A stretch of DNA of 64,000 nucleotides. Source: Pelagovum sp. HNIBRBA483. Its GTDB lineage: Bacteria; Pseudomonadota; Alphaproteobacteria; Rhodobacterales; Rhodobacteraceae. The stretch lies in assembly GCF_040931995.1 (NCBI RefSeq), contig NZ_CP162412.1, positions 1,922,001-1,986,000 on the forward strand, read 5' to 3'. Position numbers and translations under genes: made by a program. Below the pieces are notes generated by a model. That model searched no databases. It was given only the letters and a program-made list of their open reading frames with translations, and was not told where the DNA came from. Positions within the stretch are counted from its first letter, which is position 1, and each line of letters opens with the position of its first letter. Below are positions 1-9,277 of the stretch, in pieces.

Positions 1-612
1 GATCGCGATTTGTAGCGGCTTATCGGCAGTCGGTGCGCTGACTGTGTCATCAAACTCATCGTCGTCGCTGACATCGACATCAAGCTCGGGCAGCGTTTCC
101 TCGATTTTCTTCTCCGCTGCTTCGGCAAATGGCATGAGTTCTTCAAGTAGCTCGCCCATCCCCTCTCCATGCTCGGCGGAAAGGCGGATCGGTTCCCCAA
201 GCCCAAGGCTAAAAGCCTCCAGTAGACCGGACTCGCCCGCACGTCCCTCGGCCTTGTTCGCCGCGAGAATGACATGCGCGCCCTTTTTCCTAAGGATATC
301 CGCGAATATTTCATCGGCAGGGGTCACACCTACTCTCGCGTCGATCATGAACAAACAGACATCTGCCATATCGACGGCCTGCTCTGTCAATCTTCGCATC
401 CGGCCCTGAAGGCTATCATCCGTTGCGCTTTCAAGGCCCGCTGAGTCCATCACCGTAAACCGCAGTGGCCCTAGGCGCGCATCTCCTTCTCTTAGGTCGC
501 GTGTAACACCCGGTTGATCATCGACAAGTGCAAGTTTCCGCCCGACGAGGCGATTAAAAAGGGTCGATTTTCCCACATTTGGGCGCCCGACAATGACCAA
601 CGTAAACGACAT
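1..612 (-). CDS. der: Ribosome-assembly GTPase Der (EngA), N-terminal part only
   Basis: Der has two tandem GTPase domains and acts in 50S ribosome maturation. Only the first 204 codons lie in the window; the gene runs off the left edge. The start is the ATG at 612. The P-loop GRPNVGKS is at residues 9-16, followed by a G3 motif written DSAG (DTAG is commoner) and a G4 motif NKAE. This covers the first G domain and the acidic linker before the second. It is the last member of a minus-strand run, YfgM-like, bamB, der, the same order as yfgM-bamB-der in E. coli. Assignment is firm from the P-loop and context; the second domain cannot be checked here. Confidence 0.95.
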   Translation of the reverse strand, partial: MSFTLVIVGRPNVGKSTLFNRLVGRKLALVDDQPGVTRDLREGDARLGPLRFTVMDSAGLESATDDSLQGRMRRLTEQAVDMADVCLFMIDARVGVTPADEIFADILRKKGAHVILAANKAEGRAGESGLLEAFSLGLGEPIRLSAEHGEGMGELLEELMPFAEAAEKKIEETLPELDVDVSDDDEFDDTVSAPTADKPLQIAI

Positions 613-660
613 AGCTTTCCGATCCACTATTCAAGAACGCGCGTCTATACCAAACGAAAG

Positions 661-1980
661 TCAACGGAAAGCGGCGAGTTGTCCTTCAGTGGTCACCACG
701 AACAGAGTACCGCCAACGACGATTGGTCGACTAGCAGCGCCACTCGGCAAAGCCACTTGCGAAACCAGCACACCGTCAACAGGGTTGTAAGATCTCAGGA
801 AGCCGTCGGACGATGCGACAATAAGGCGACCGCCTGCCAATACAGGGCCATAATGAGCGGTAATCTCGCGATCACGCCCCCAGCCAAGCCTGCTTCCATT
901 GTCACGTCCGTCCGGCAAATCAACGGCCCATATCGCCTCACCATTACGCGCATCCAATCGTATCAGTTGGGACAGATCATTGACCGCGAATAAATCATCA
1001 CCGGCCGGCCAGATCGGGCCTGTGGCGCCATGGAGCGCGGTCCAAACGCGCTCGCCCGTCTCTAAATCGAGCGCAGCAATCCGCCCTGAAAAATTACCCA
1101 CATAAACTTTATCGCCAACGATCACCGGATCGCCTGAAATTTCAGAGACTGTCGAGGCCGCACTTCCCAAGCGCTGCCCTCTCACGACTGACGACCATCT
1201 CTCTAGCCCTCCGCGTGGGAAAACAGCAGAGATCTCGCCTGATGCAAAGGGGATGACCGCAATGCGTTGATTGGCTGCGACGCTCGCCCCGAACCCAAAA
1301 CTCGATCTGGACGGAGTTGCATCCGCACTCCATTCAATGCGCCCTGAGCCGACATTGACAGCCCAAGCCGTGCTCTCCCGATCGACGACGAAGGCGAGGT
1401 CGCCCAAAACTGTCGGTGCACTAAGACCCGTCGCATTCAGGTCTTGTCGCCAATCAATAGTTCCTGCCATCAAATCCAGAGCGATCATCTCTCCAAACCC
1501 GGTTGTGGCCAAAAGTTTACCACCACCGATAGCAAGCCCACCTCCCGATGTGACGCTGTTATCCCCCGCCAGATCGGAGAGCTCAGTCTGCCACCGCAAG
1601 GTACCGTCATTGGAAACTGACGATACGGTCCCAAGAGAGTCCATAACGTAGATCACGCCGTTGGAGGCGACAGGGTCAGCAGAAATACGCGCACGTCTGG
1701 TGTTCCCCTGCCCTACATCAGCGACAAATACTTGGGAAAGTTCATCAGCTAATGCGAGATGTCCGCCCGCATGATCCGGCGAAAGATTTTTGTGCGTCCA
1801 ATCGTCGTTGGAATTCGCCGCTCCCAAACGTACAGCCTGAACGCGGTTTTGGAACTCAGTCGTCTCGCCAGAAATCCCGGCCCGATGATCAAGCCTGTCA
1901 CCTTCCAGAATAATTTCCTTTTCACCACATGCGGCAATAAGAAACAGTCCAGACAAGACAAGGTGATAAGCTTTCAACAT
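661..1980 (-). CDS. bamB: Outer-membrane beta-barrel assembly lipoprotein BamB (PQQ-type beta-propeller)
   Basis: Predicted 439-residue lipoprotein of the BAM complex, which inserts beta-barrel proteins into the outer membrane. A signal peptide ends in a lipobox LIAAC with the lipidated Cys at residue 18. The rest is made of repeated propeller blades with motifs such as VYVGNFSGRIAALDLETG, GEMIALDLMAG and GEAIWAVDL, typical of PQQ-like repeats. The ATG at 1980 is kept because it places the lipobox correctly. It lies between the YfgM-like gene and der, probably one operon. Some other PQQ-repeat lipoproteins look alike, but the length, lipobox and position next to der favour BamB. Confidence 0.9.
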   Translation of the reverse strand: MLKAYHLVLSGLFLIAACGEKEIILEGDRLDHRAGISGETTEFQNRVQAVRLGAANSNDDWTHKNLSPDHAGGHLALADELSQVFVADVGQGNTRRARISADPVASNGVIYVMDSLGTVSSVSNDGTLRWQTELSDLAGDNSVTSGGGLAIGGGKLLATTGFGEMIALDLMAGTIDWRQDLNATGLSAPTVLGDLAFVVDRESTAWAVNVGSGRIEWSADATPSRSSFGFGASVAANQRIAVIPFASGEISAVFPRGGLERWSSVVRGQRLGSAASTVSEISGDPVIVGDKVYVGNFSGRIAALDLETGERVWTALHGATGPIWPAGDDLFAVNDLSQLIRLDARNGEAIWAVDLPDGRDNGSRLGWGRDREITAHYGPVLAGGRLIVASSDGFLRSYNPVDGVLVSQVALPSGAASRPIVVGGTLFVVTTEGQLAAFR

Positions 1981-2036
1981 CTAAGTCCCCACATGTAATA
2001 GGTGAAACAGATCTCTGCTGATTTCGTCCCGAAAGA

Positions 2037-2669
2037 TCACAGATCTCCGCCCAGGGCCACAATCATCTGTTGCGAACGTTCACGCAAGCTTTGTGTCACA
2101 GCAGCGTCTTCGAGCACTCGTTTGAGCGTCGCAATCGCCGCTTCATCGTCGCCCATTTCCACCTGAGCAAGCGCCAATTGTTCTTTGGCAAGAAGTGCAA
2201 ATGGCCTCCCGGGGGCAGTCAACGGAATAAGCTTCTCTGCACGATCTTCTGCTGAAGCGATACCTTCCGACACCATCACCTGCTTCAGGAGCGCCAATTC
2301 CTTGTAAAGTTCGGATGTTCCCTCTTCGTCGATGATCCCCTGAAGCAGCTCGATTGCCAAGTCGGCATCGCCTGTCTCACGCGCTGCGGATGACGCAAGC
2401 ATTGAGGTGACCAAATTCGCGGGGAGTCGCTGAAGCTCTGCGAGAACATCCTCGGGGTTATCCATCGAGAGCGCATCGATAATAGCGTCACCATTAGCCT
2501 GCGCCGAAGCGCGTTCTTGCGAACGATTGTATTCGGTCCAAGCCGCCGCACCGACTAAGATAAGTACCGCCAAAACCGCAATCCAGCCGTACCGCCGGAT
2601 ATATCCGAACAACTGATCGCGCCGCACTTCTTCGTTTACTTCATCTATGAAGCTTTCGTTGTTACTCAC
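2037..2669 (-). CDS. YfgM-like membrane-anchored tetratricopeptide protein
   Basis: About 210 residues. A short cytosolic N-terminus (SNNESFIDEVNEEVRRDQ) is followed by one membrane helix (about residues 27-47) and a periplasmic alpha-helical TPR-like domain. This matches the YfgM/DUF2133 family, which in E. coli assists SecYEG and periplasmic chaperones. The GTG at 2669 is chosen because it follows a purine-rich site (GGAAGGGTATTGAG) and gives the family N-terminus; an in-frame start 36 bases further upstream would add an unlikely basic extension. It is the first gene of the run with bamB and der. Function is inferred from family and synteny. Confidence 0.8.
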   Translation of the reverse strand: MSNNESFIDEVNEEVRRDQLFGYIRRYGWIAVLAVLILVGAAAWTEYNRSQERASAQANGDAIIDALSMDNPEDVLAELQRLPANLVTSMLASSAARETGDADLAIELLQGIIDEEGTSELYKELALLKQVMVSEGIASAEDRAEKLIPLTAPGRPFALLAKEQLALAQVEMGDDEAAIATLKRVLEDAAVTQSLRERSQQMIVALGGDL

Positions 2670-2708
2670 CTCAATACCCTTCCAAGGATCGTGCGTTTGC
2701 CCCAATTA

Positions 2709-2761
2709 GCCGCATCAACGCGCATTTGCCAAGAGCCAGCCGCGCCGACAAGTGATGCGGC
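2709..2761. repeat. Inverted repeat in the leader of the YfgM-like gene
   Basis: GCCGCATCA at 2709-2717 is repeated as its exact reverse complement TGATGCGGC at 2753-2761, with 35 bases between. It lies just upstream of the YfgM-like gene and about 125 bases before the RND adaptor. The spacing is long for a protein operator; it could form a hairpin in the leader of the minus-strand operon. No function can be assigned. Confidence 0.35.
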
Positions 2762-2791
2762 AATGCAGCAAACGTCAAAAAAAATGATCTG

Positions 2792-2803
2792 AACTGATCA
2801 GTT
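2792..2803. promoter_or_regulatory. 12-bp palindromic operator candidate upstream of the RND efflux genes
   Basis: AACTGATCAGTT is a perfect 12-base palindrome 84 bases before the efflux adaptor start. A weak promoter can be fitted around it (TAATCT at 2809-2814 as -10), which would place the palindrome in the promoter spacer, a usual position for a TetR-type repressor site. No regulator gene is adjacent, so the binding protein is unknown. Confidence 0.45.
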
Positions 2804-2887
2804 TAGCGTAATCTATGAACAAACGGCTTGCTCATCGTCGTAGAGAGCATATCTCCAAGGCCGCAAAGGTACACGAAGGACCAGTAA

Positions 2888-4282
2888 ATGAGGATCTTCC
2901 CGATCATTTCCGCGATTGTTGCAGCGATCGCTCTATATTTCATCGTCATTGAGCGGGACATGCTCTTTGACTTCGTGTCCCAACAAAACAGCGCAGCGTC
3001 TACGGATGAAACCGCAGATTCCGGTGATACTGCAGTTTCGTCGAGCGATGCGACACCAACTGAGATACAAGTGTCACCCGAAAACTTGGTGAAAGTTGTC
3101 GCCAGAGACTCAGTCGCGCGCCCGCTCGAAAACGCCGTCATCGTAAGAGGTCGCACCGAAGCGGCGCGGCAGGTAGAACTGCGGGCAGAGACGAGCGGTA
3201 AAGTCATTTCAGAACCGCTTCGCAAAGGCTCCCGCGTTCAAGAAGGCGAGGTAATTTGCCGACTGGATCCGGGAACGCGTCAAGTCGCGCTCGCGGAGGC
3301 AGTGTCGAGGCTGGCGGAGGCCAAAGCTCGATTGCCTGAGGCGGAGGCACGGATTCCCGAAGCCGAAGCGCGTTTGCTGGAGGCTCAATCCCGCTTGGCC
3401 GAGGCGATGGCGCGCCGGAGCGAAGCAATCGCTCGGCTTGAAGAAGCCGATCTCAACGCACGCACAGCCCAAACCCTCGAGACCGAAGGGTTTGCGTCGA
3501 AAACCCGTGTAGCAAACGCCCTGGCAGCACTCGAATCCGCAAAGTCAGGGGTCAGCAGCGCAGAGAGCGCCTTGGAGGGTGTTGGTGCATCCATTGCCAG
3601 CGCTGAAGCTGGTGTAGCGTCAGCATCATCCGCCGTCGAGAGCGCCAAAGCAGGCATAGCATCGGCCGAAGCGTCCGTTGCTCGCGCACGGACCGAGCTT
3701 GAAAGATTGGAAATCGCCGCCCCGTTCTCGGGCATTTTGGAGACAGACGCCGCGGAGCTAGGTGCTTTGCTACAGCAAGGCTCACTGTGTGCGACTGTTA
3801 TACAACTGGAGCCAATCAGGTTGGTGGGTTTCATCCCTGAAACCGACGTATCAAAAGTCAGCATTGGCGCACCTGCCGCAGCTCGGCTGGCTACGGGCGA
3901 GGAGGTTTTCGGCAATGTAAACTTCCTATCGCGCTCGGCAGACGAAGCAACCAGAACCTTCCGTGTCGAAGTTGAGGTCGCTAACGGTGAAGGCCGTATT
4001 CGTGATGGACAGACTGCTGAAATGCTGCTCGCCACAGCGGGGCAAACAGCACATCTTTTGGCACAATCGTCCCTCACACTTAACAATGAAGGGCTGCTAG
4101 GCGTGCGCGTCGTCGATGAAAATGATATCGTCCGGTTTACACCCGTCGATATTGTTCGCGACAGTAAGGAAGGCGTATGGGTGACCGGCCTTCCCGAAAG
4201 CGCGCGCATTATCACCATCGGCCAAGAATATGTAACAGATGGCGTACAGGTGGCTGTAACTCTTGAGGAGACAAAGTCGTGA
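2888..4282 (+). CDS. RND efflux periplasmic adaptor (membrane fusion protein, HlyD/AcrA type)
   Basis: 464-residue adaptor that links an inner-membrane RND pump to an outer-membrane channel. An N-terminal membrane anchor (residues 3-20) precedes a linker rich in Ser, Thr and acidic residues, then half a lipoyl domain (RGRTEAARQVELRAETSGKV). A long coiled-coil hairpin follows, built of degenerate seven-residue repeats (EAxARLP-type, then SAEAGVAS-type). The returning lipoyl half (ERLEIAAPFSGILE) and a beta-barrel domain complete it. RBS GAAGGA lies just before ATG 2888. The last codons overlap the permease start by four bases (GTGA), so the two are co-translated. No TolC-like gene is nearby. 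Confidence 0.9.
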   Translation: MRIFPIISAIVAAIALYFIVIERDMLFDFVSQQNSAASTDETADSGDTAVSSSDATPTEIQVSPENLVKVVARDSVARPLENAVIVRGRTEAARQVELRAETSGKVISEPLRKGSRVQEGEVICRLDPGTRQVALAEAVSRLAEAKARLPEAEARIPEAEARLLEAQSRLAEAMARRSEAIARLEEADLNARTAQTLETEGFASKTRVANALAALESAKSGVSSAESALEGVGASIASAEAGVASASSAVESAKAGIASAEASVARARTELERLEIAAPFSGILETDAAELGALLQQGSLCATVIQLEPIRLVGFIPETDVSKVSIGAPAAARLATGEEVFGNVNFLSRSADEATRTFRVEVEVANGEGRIRDGQTAEMLLATAGQTAHLLAQSSLTLNNEGLLGVRVVDENDIVRFTPVDIVRDSKEGVWVTGLPESARIITIGQEYVTDGVQVAVTLEETKS

Positions 4283-7200
4283 CCGGATTGGTTGATTGGG
4301 CGGCCTCCAGAGCCCGCATGATCCTCGCATTTATTGCGCTTTCACTGCTCGCTGGCGGCTACGCCTATGTTGGCCTGCCTAAAGAGGGCGAACCCGACAT
4401 CGAAATCCCCGCTTTGTTTGTGTCTGTTCCATTTCCCGGGATTTCGGCCGCTGATGCGGAAACTCTTCTTGTGAAACCAATGGAAGCGGAACTTGCGGAT
4501 CTCGACGGCCTCAAAAGCATGAGGTCGACAGCCTCGGAGGGCTATGCAGGTGTGGCGCTGGAGTTCGAATTCGGCTGGGACAAGACCCGCACAATGGCCG
4601 ACGTCCGCGACGCCATGAACAGTGCCGAAGCACAATTCCCATCTGGCGCCGACAAATATTCCGTAAACGAAATCAACTTTTCGGAATTTCCCATTATCGT
4701 CGTCAATTTGACCGGCAGCCTCCCCGAACGGACCTTGATCCAAGTCGGCAAGGATATGCAAACCCGTTTGGAGAGCCTTGACGCTGTCCTCGAAGCGCAG
4801 CTCACGGGACAGCGGGATGAAATGCTTCTTGTGGAAATCGATCCACTGCGACTGGAAGCCTATAACGTCACTGCCGGTGATCTCATCAATGTAGTGACAC
4901 AAAATAACCTGCTCATTGCAGCGGGTGAGGTGACCTCCGATCAAGGTACATTTGCCGTCAAGATCCCCTCTTCTTTTGATGAACCGCAAGACATCTACAG
5001 CTTGCCTATCAAAACGAACGGCGACCGTGTCGTCACTTTAGGGGATTTGGCCGAAATCCGTCTCGCTTTCGAAGACCGTGTTTCGACAGCGCGCTTCAAC
5101 GGGGAAAATACCGTGGCGCTTCAAGTCGTGAAGCGAAAAGGGTTCAACCTCATTGATACCGCTACACTGGTAAAAGAAACCGTTGCCGAGATCGAAACTG
5201 GCTGGCCGGAAGAACTGCGGTCCGCCATCAGCGTTGGAACTTCCAACGACCAAAGCCGTAACGTTTCCTCGATGGTGAGCCAACTTGAAGGCTCCGTCCT
5301 TACGGCGATCGCTCTTGTCATGATCGTCGTGCTCGCCTCGCTCGGACCCCGACCAGCTCTTCTGGTTGGCTTCGCGATTCCAACATCATTCTTGCTGACT
5401 TTCGCACTTCTGGCGGTAACAGGAATTTCCATTTCCAATATCGTTATGTTCGGCCTCATTCTGGCCGTTGGCATGCTCGTAGATGGTGCAATCGTCGTCG
5501 TTGAATATGCCGACAAGCGGATCACTGAGGGATCCGGCCCGATGCACGCCTATGTGGAAGCCGCAAAGAGAATGTTCTGGCCGATTATCTCCTCGACGGC
5601 CACAACACTTTGCGCATTCTTGCCAATGCTCTTCTGGCCGGGAGTTCCGGGCGAGTTCATGGGAATGCTGCCAGTAACACTGATTTTCGTTCTATCCGCT
5701 GCATTGGTCGTTGCGCTTGTCTACCTTCCGGTCGTTGGCGGCGTATCGGGTAGGGTCAGTCGCGTGTTCACGCGTTCCTCAAACGCCCTTAGACACTCTA
5801 CGCCTTGGATCGTCCGCGCCGCTTTGGTTGTTGCGTCAGGCATCGCAGTCTTTACCGGCGCTATGTTGACCCTCAACCCCGGCTACTTTTCGGGCGTAGC
5901 GCGCCAGACGAGTGGGCTCGTTGACTCCCTTCCCGGCATTATTTTGTTCCTCGTAGGATGTGTTTCCATTTCGATCACCATTGGCGCTGCACGTTTCGAA
6001 CGGAAAGATCGCAAGGTTAATGCAGGTTACAAACGCTCCGTCTTCGGACATTGCATTCATTTTATCGCCGGCAATCCAATCATGCCGCTGGTTTCCATCG
6101 CAGCGGTTGGCTTCTTCATTGCTTGGGTCTTCGCGCTCTATTCCGACAACAACAAAGGTGTCGAATTCTTCGTCGAGACGGAACCGGAACAGGCCATCGT
6201 CTATGTGCAGGCGCGCGGAAATCTCTCGCTTGTTGAAAAAGACGCATTGGTCAAGCAAGCGGAAGAAATCGCCCTAACCGTCGAGGGGGTCCGCAGCGTA
6301 TTCTCGTTCGCTGGTGCCGGTGGCCTCAATCAAAATACAGCTGGTGCAGGCGGACCGGGCGACGCTATCGGGCAGCTCCAACTGGAATTGGTGCCATGGG
6401 AAGAGCGCGCCGAATTTGCAGCGTCTAACCCCGATGTTTCAATTGCTGACCTTGGTGGCAATGCAGTCATAAAGACACTTCAGAACCGGCTGAACGAGAT
6501 CCCAGGAATTGAGACAGAAATCCTGAATTTGGCGATGGGTCCAGCTTCGTCAAAGCCGGTTCACTTACGCTTGAAAGGCGACAACTGGTCGGAACTGATC
6601 AATTTGACGGCGCGTGTGCGCGAAAAATTTGACAGCATAGACGGCCTAACTCTTGTCGAAGACACCCGCCCCCTGCCCGGTATTGACTGGCAACTTGATG
6701 TCGATGTCGAAAAGGCAGGTCGGTTCGGGGCCGATGTGGCGACAGTCGGCGGCATGGTGCAGTTGGTGACCCGCGGGATCTTCCTCGACACCATGCGGGT
6801 CGACACATCTGACGAAGAAATCGAAATTCGGGTACGTCTCCCCGAAGAGTACCAAGTCTTGTCCACACTCGATACGCTAAGGGTCAGGACACCATCCGGC
6901 CTGATCCCATTGTCCAACTTCGTGACACGGACGCCCGTTCCCAAACTGGCGCAAATCGATCGCGTAGACCAAATGCGCTATTTTGATATCCAGGCGGGTG
7001 TCGAAATGGGACTTGTTAAAATCGTGGACAGCGCAACAGGAGAAGTTCGTCAAATTCTTGCTGAGACAGATCTTCAGTCGAACGAAGACCTGATGTCTGG
7101 GATAAATGACGGCAGCCTAAAGTCGATCGCTGTAAACGCCAACGAGCGGATCGAAGTGATTGAGGAATGGCTCTCAACCGAAGCCAACCTGCCTTCAACT

Positions 7201-7950
7201 GTGACATACAGTTGGGTTGGCGACCTCGCAGATCAGCAGGAAAGCACCGCCTTCCTAGCAACAGCCTTCGCAGGTGCGCTCGGCCTCATGTTCATCATTT
7301 TGCTGGCGCAATTTAACAGCTTCTACAACTCCGCTCTGGTGCTTCTGGCAGTTGTGATGTCAACTGCTGGTGTTCTGATCGGCATGGTTGTGATGGATCA
7401 GGCTTTTTCGATCATCATGACGGGCACCGGTATTGTCGCGCTGGCTGGTATCGTGGTTAACAACAACATCGTGTTGATCGATACCTATCAAGAATACGAG
7501 CAGTACATGCCCCGTATCGAGGCAATTACACGGACCGCAGAAAGCCGCATTCGGCCCGTTTTGCTCACCACGATTACAACGATGGCTGGTCTAACACCTA
7601 TGATGTTCGGCTTGAGCTTGGACTTCTGGAACGGCGGATACACAATCGACAGCCCAACCGCTCTTTGGTGGAAGCAGCTCGCAACTGCGGTCGTATTCGG
7701 CCTCGGTATCGCGACAGTCCTGACCCTTATTTTCACCCCATCGATGCTGGCTCTACGAGTTTGGGTCACAACTTATGCACGATGGGCCGCTCGGCTGCTG
7801 GCAAAGCTGTCGTTTGGTCGCGGCAGCCAAGCCGCAAGAGACTGGGCAACGATGCGCGAAGCACGCGGTGTCAAATCACCCGAGATCATTTGGTCGGAAG
7901 ACTCGACCAGTACGTTCGGCACGACCCAAACTCTGCGCGCCGCCGAATAA
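4279..7950 (+). CDS. RND-family efflux permease
   Basis: Inner-membrane proton-driven pump of 1223 residues, longer than the usual 1000-1050. It starts with GTG overlapping the adaptor stop. The first transmembrane helix is followed by a periplasmic porter domain, a block of helices containing LVDGAIVVVE (Asp402, matching the RND TM4 proton-relay motif), the second periplasmic domain and a second helix block ending GIVALAGIVVNNNIVLID. Two features account for the extra length: an insertion with two added hydrophobic segments at about residues 510-565, and a polar C-terminal tail of about 60 residues. Substrate is unknown. The pair lacks its own regulator and outer-membrane factor. Confidence 0.92.
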   Translation: MTGLVDWAASRARMILAFIALSLLAGGYAYVGLPKEGEPDIEIPALFVSVPFPGISAADAETLLVKPMEAELADLDGLKSMRSTASEGYAGVALEFEFGWDKTRTMADVRDAMNSAEAQFPSGADKYSVNEINFSEFPIIVVNLTGSLPERTLIQVGKDMQTRLESLDAVLEAQLTGQRDEMLLVEIDPLRLEAYNVTAGDLINVVTQNNLLIAAGEVTSDQGTFAVKIPSSFDEPQDIYSLPIKTNGDRVVTLGDLAEIRLAFEDRVSTARFNGENTVALQVVKRKGFNLIDTATLVKETVAEIETGWPEELRSAISVGTSNDQSRNVSSMVSQLEGSVLTAIALVMIVVLASLGPRPALLVGFAIPTSFLLTFALLAVTGISISNIVMFGLILAVGMLVDGAIVVVEYADKRITEGSGPMHAYVEAAKRMFWPIISSTATTLCAFLPMLFWPGVPGEFMGMLPVTLIFVLSAALVVALVYLPVVGGVSGRVSRVFTRSSNALRHSTPWIVRAALVVASGIAVFTGAMLTLNPGYFSGVARQTSGLVDSLPGIILFLVGCVSISITIGAARFERKDRKVNAGYKRSVFGHCIHFIAGNPIMPLVSIAAVGFFIAWVFALYSDNNKGVEFFVETEPEQAIVYVQARGNLSLVEKDALVKQAEEIALTVEGVRSVFSFAGAGGLNQNTAGAGGPGDAIGQLQLELVPWEERAEFAASNPDVSIADLGGNAVIKTLQNRLNEIPGIETEILNLAMGPASSKPVHLRLKGDNWSELINLTARVREKFDSIDGLTLVEDTRPLPGIDWQLDVDVEKAGRFGADVATVGGMVQLVTRGIFLDTMRVDTSDEEIEIRVRLPEEYQVLSTLDTLRVRTPSGLIPLSNFVTRTPVPKLAQIDRVDQMRYFDIQAGVEMGLVKIVDSATGEVRQILAETDLQSNEDLMSGINDGSLKSIAVNANERIEVIEEWLSTEANLPSTVTYSWVGDLADQQESTAFLATAFAGALGLMFIILLAQFNSFYNSALVLLAVVMSTAGVLIGMVVMDQAFSIIMTGTGIVALAGIVVNNNIVLIDTYQEYEQYMPRIEAITRTAESRIRPVLLTTITTMAGLTPMMFGLSLDFWNGGYTIDSPTALWWKQLATAVVFGLGIATVLTLIFTPSMLALRVWVTTYARWAARLLAKLSFGRGSQAARDWATMREARGVKSPEIIWSEDSTSTFGTTQTLRAAE

Positions 7951-7960
7951 ACCTTGGAGT

Positions 7961-7983
7961 CCGCCTAGCGATAGCCTAGGCGG
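7961..7983. terminator. Bidirectional hairpin between convergent genes
   Basis: CCGCCTAG and CTAGGCGG form an 8-bp stem around a 7-base loop. It sits 10 bases after the RND permease stop and overlaps the last codons and stop of the convergent esterase. There is no T-run, so it may be a weak or factor-assisted terminator serving both strands. Confidence 0.5.
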
Positions 7984-8633
7984 TCCTGCATGAAGGCAAG
8001 CGCAACTTGAAGCCCGTCGGGAGCGATCCCGTGACCTGTGCCTTTCATGACATGTGCAAATACGTCTTCCCAACCCGCTTCTTGCAGACCTGTAGCCGCG
8101 GCAGGAAGTGCCTGAATCGGAACGACGTCATCCTGATCACCGTGGACCAGTAAAACCGGCGGACGCGACAGAACATCATCTTTCAGAAATTCCGGTTCAA
8201 GCAAACGCCCTGAAAAGGCACAAATCCCAGCAATTGCATCCTCACGGCGGGGTAGCACATGAAGTGCCATCATGGTTCCTTGCGAAAACCCCAGAACAAA
8301 AACCTGCTCAGGCAGCACATCTTCATCGACCATGACGCCATCAAGAAATGCGTCCAGATCATCTGCCGCACGATATAATCCTTGGCGGCTCTCCTCTTCA
8401 CTTGATCCGTCAATCCATGGGATCGGGAACCACTGAAATCCGTAAGGGGCACCCGCACATGCCTCAGGGGCATCTGGTGCTAGAAACAAGGTATCTGGCA
8501 AATGTTCAGCCAATGGATCGGCCAGCGCCATCAAATCCGCGCCATTTGCGCCGTAACCGTGCAAAAAGATCACGACCGATCTCGCTTCACCTGATAAAGG
8601 TTCGCGGCGGAGCGCTTCCAGAACTCTACTCAT
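7965..8633 (-). CDS. Phospholipase/carboxylesterase-family alpha/beta hydrolase
   Basis: 222-residue serine esterase of the phospholipase/carboxylesterase (YpfH/EstB-like) family. It shows the HGYGANG oxyanion segment near residue 25, nucleophile elbow GFSQG (Ser117), acid Asp168 in HGDQDDVVP and catalytic His201 in GTGHGI. The ATG at 8633 is chosen because it overlaps the stop of the glycosylase (ATGA) and follows AAAGAG. It is thus translationally coupled to the DNA glycosylase upstream. The natural substrate cannot be told from sequence. Confidence 0.88.
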   Translation of the reverse strand: MSRVLEALRREPLSGEARSVVIFLHGYGANGADLMALADPLAEHLPDTLFLAPDAPEACAGAPYGFQWFPIPWIDGSSEEESRQGLYRAADDLDAFLDGVMVDEDVLPEQVFVLGFSQGTMMALHVLPRREDAIAGICAFSGRLLEPEFLKDDVLSRPPVLLVHGDQDDVVPIQALPAAATGLQEAGWEDVFAHVMKGTGHGIAPDGLQVALAFMQDRLGYR

Positions 8634-9277
8634 CTCTTTACCTCGCCTTTGATCACGGCACCGTAGTAGGCCCATAGAAGCCGCGCGGCAACCGCCCTCC
8701 AAGGCGACCACTCTTCCGCCAGAGCACGCAACTCAGTCTTACGAGGCGGTTCGGAAAGGTCCCAAATCTCCTGCACCGCCTTCCGCAGAGCCAGATCTCC
8801 AGCAGGGAAGACATCCGCACGGCCCATTGCTGTCAAAAGGTACACCTCCGCCGTCCACCTGCCGATCCCCTCCAAAGAAACGAGAACAGAAATAGCGTCT
8901 TGGTCATTCAATTTATTCAACTGGGTAAAATCAACATCGCTCTCCACAAGCCGCCGCACATAATGTCTCTTGCGGTAGGACAAACCGGTCTGAATCAAGT
9001 CTTCATCGGTTGCCGACAACAACGCTTCTTTTGTGATCAGGCCCTGTGCGACAAGTTTCCGCCAGATGCTCTCAGCTGAAGCGCGACTGATATGCTGAAA
9101 CACGATTGCTTTGACAAGCGCCTGAAAACCCGCCTCAATTCGCCGCAATGGCGGCATTCCAAGTTGGGTAAAAAGCTCTCCAAAGCGAGGCTCAAGGCGA
9201 GCCAACTCTTCCAGTCCTTTATGTAAGTCATTTTGGGTGTTGATTACCTTATGACTGCCTTGATGTGACATGGTCAT
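8630..9277 (-). CDS. DNA-3-methyladenine glycosylase (AlkA-type, HhH-GPD fold)
   Basis: 215-residue base-excision repair enzyme that removes alkylated bases. It carries the helix-hairpin-helix LEGIGRWTAEVYLL and, after it, the catalytic Asp in FPAGDLALRKAV, both typical of the AlkA/HhH-GPD superfamily. No iron-sulfur Cys cluster is present, and it lacks the N-terminal domain of E. coli AlkA, so it resembles the short single-domain AlkA form. ATG 9277 overlaps the cobK stop by four bases and follows GGAGCAAC. It seems carried in the same transcript as the cobalamin genes, which is probably positional rather than functional. Confidence 0.88.
   Translation of the reverse strand: MTMSHQGSHKVINTQNDLHKGLEELARLEPRFGELFTQLGMPPLRRIEAGFQALVKAIVFQHISRASAESIWRKLVAQGLITKEALLSATDEDLIQTGLSYRKRHYVRRLVESDVDFTQLNKLNDQDAISVLVSLEGIGRWTAEVYLLTAMGRADVFPAGDLALRKAVQEIWDLSEPPRKTELRALAEEWSPWRAVAARLLWAYYGAVIKGEVKR

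Noticed and set aside
3300-3430. Short tandem DNA repeat in the efflux adaptor
   Set aside because: The repeats are degenerate seven-residue units of the coiled-coil hairpin, a protein feature rather than a DNA repeat or CRISPR.
3385-4218. 277-codon minus-strand frame in the efflux adaptor gene
   Set aside because: Ser/Ala-rich shadow of the repetitive coiled-coil codons of the real gene.
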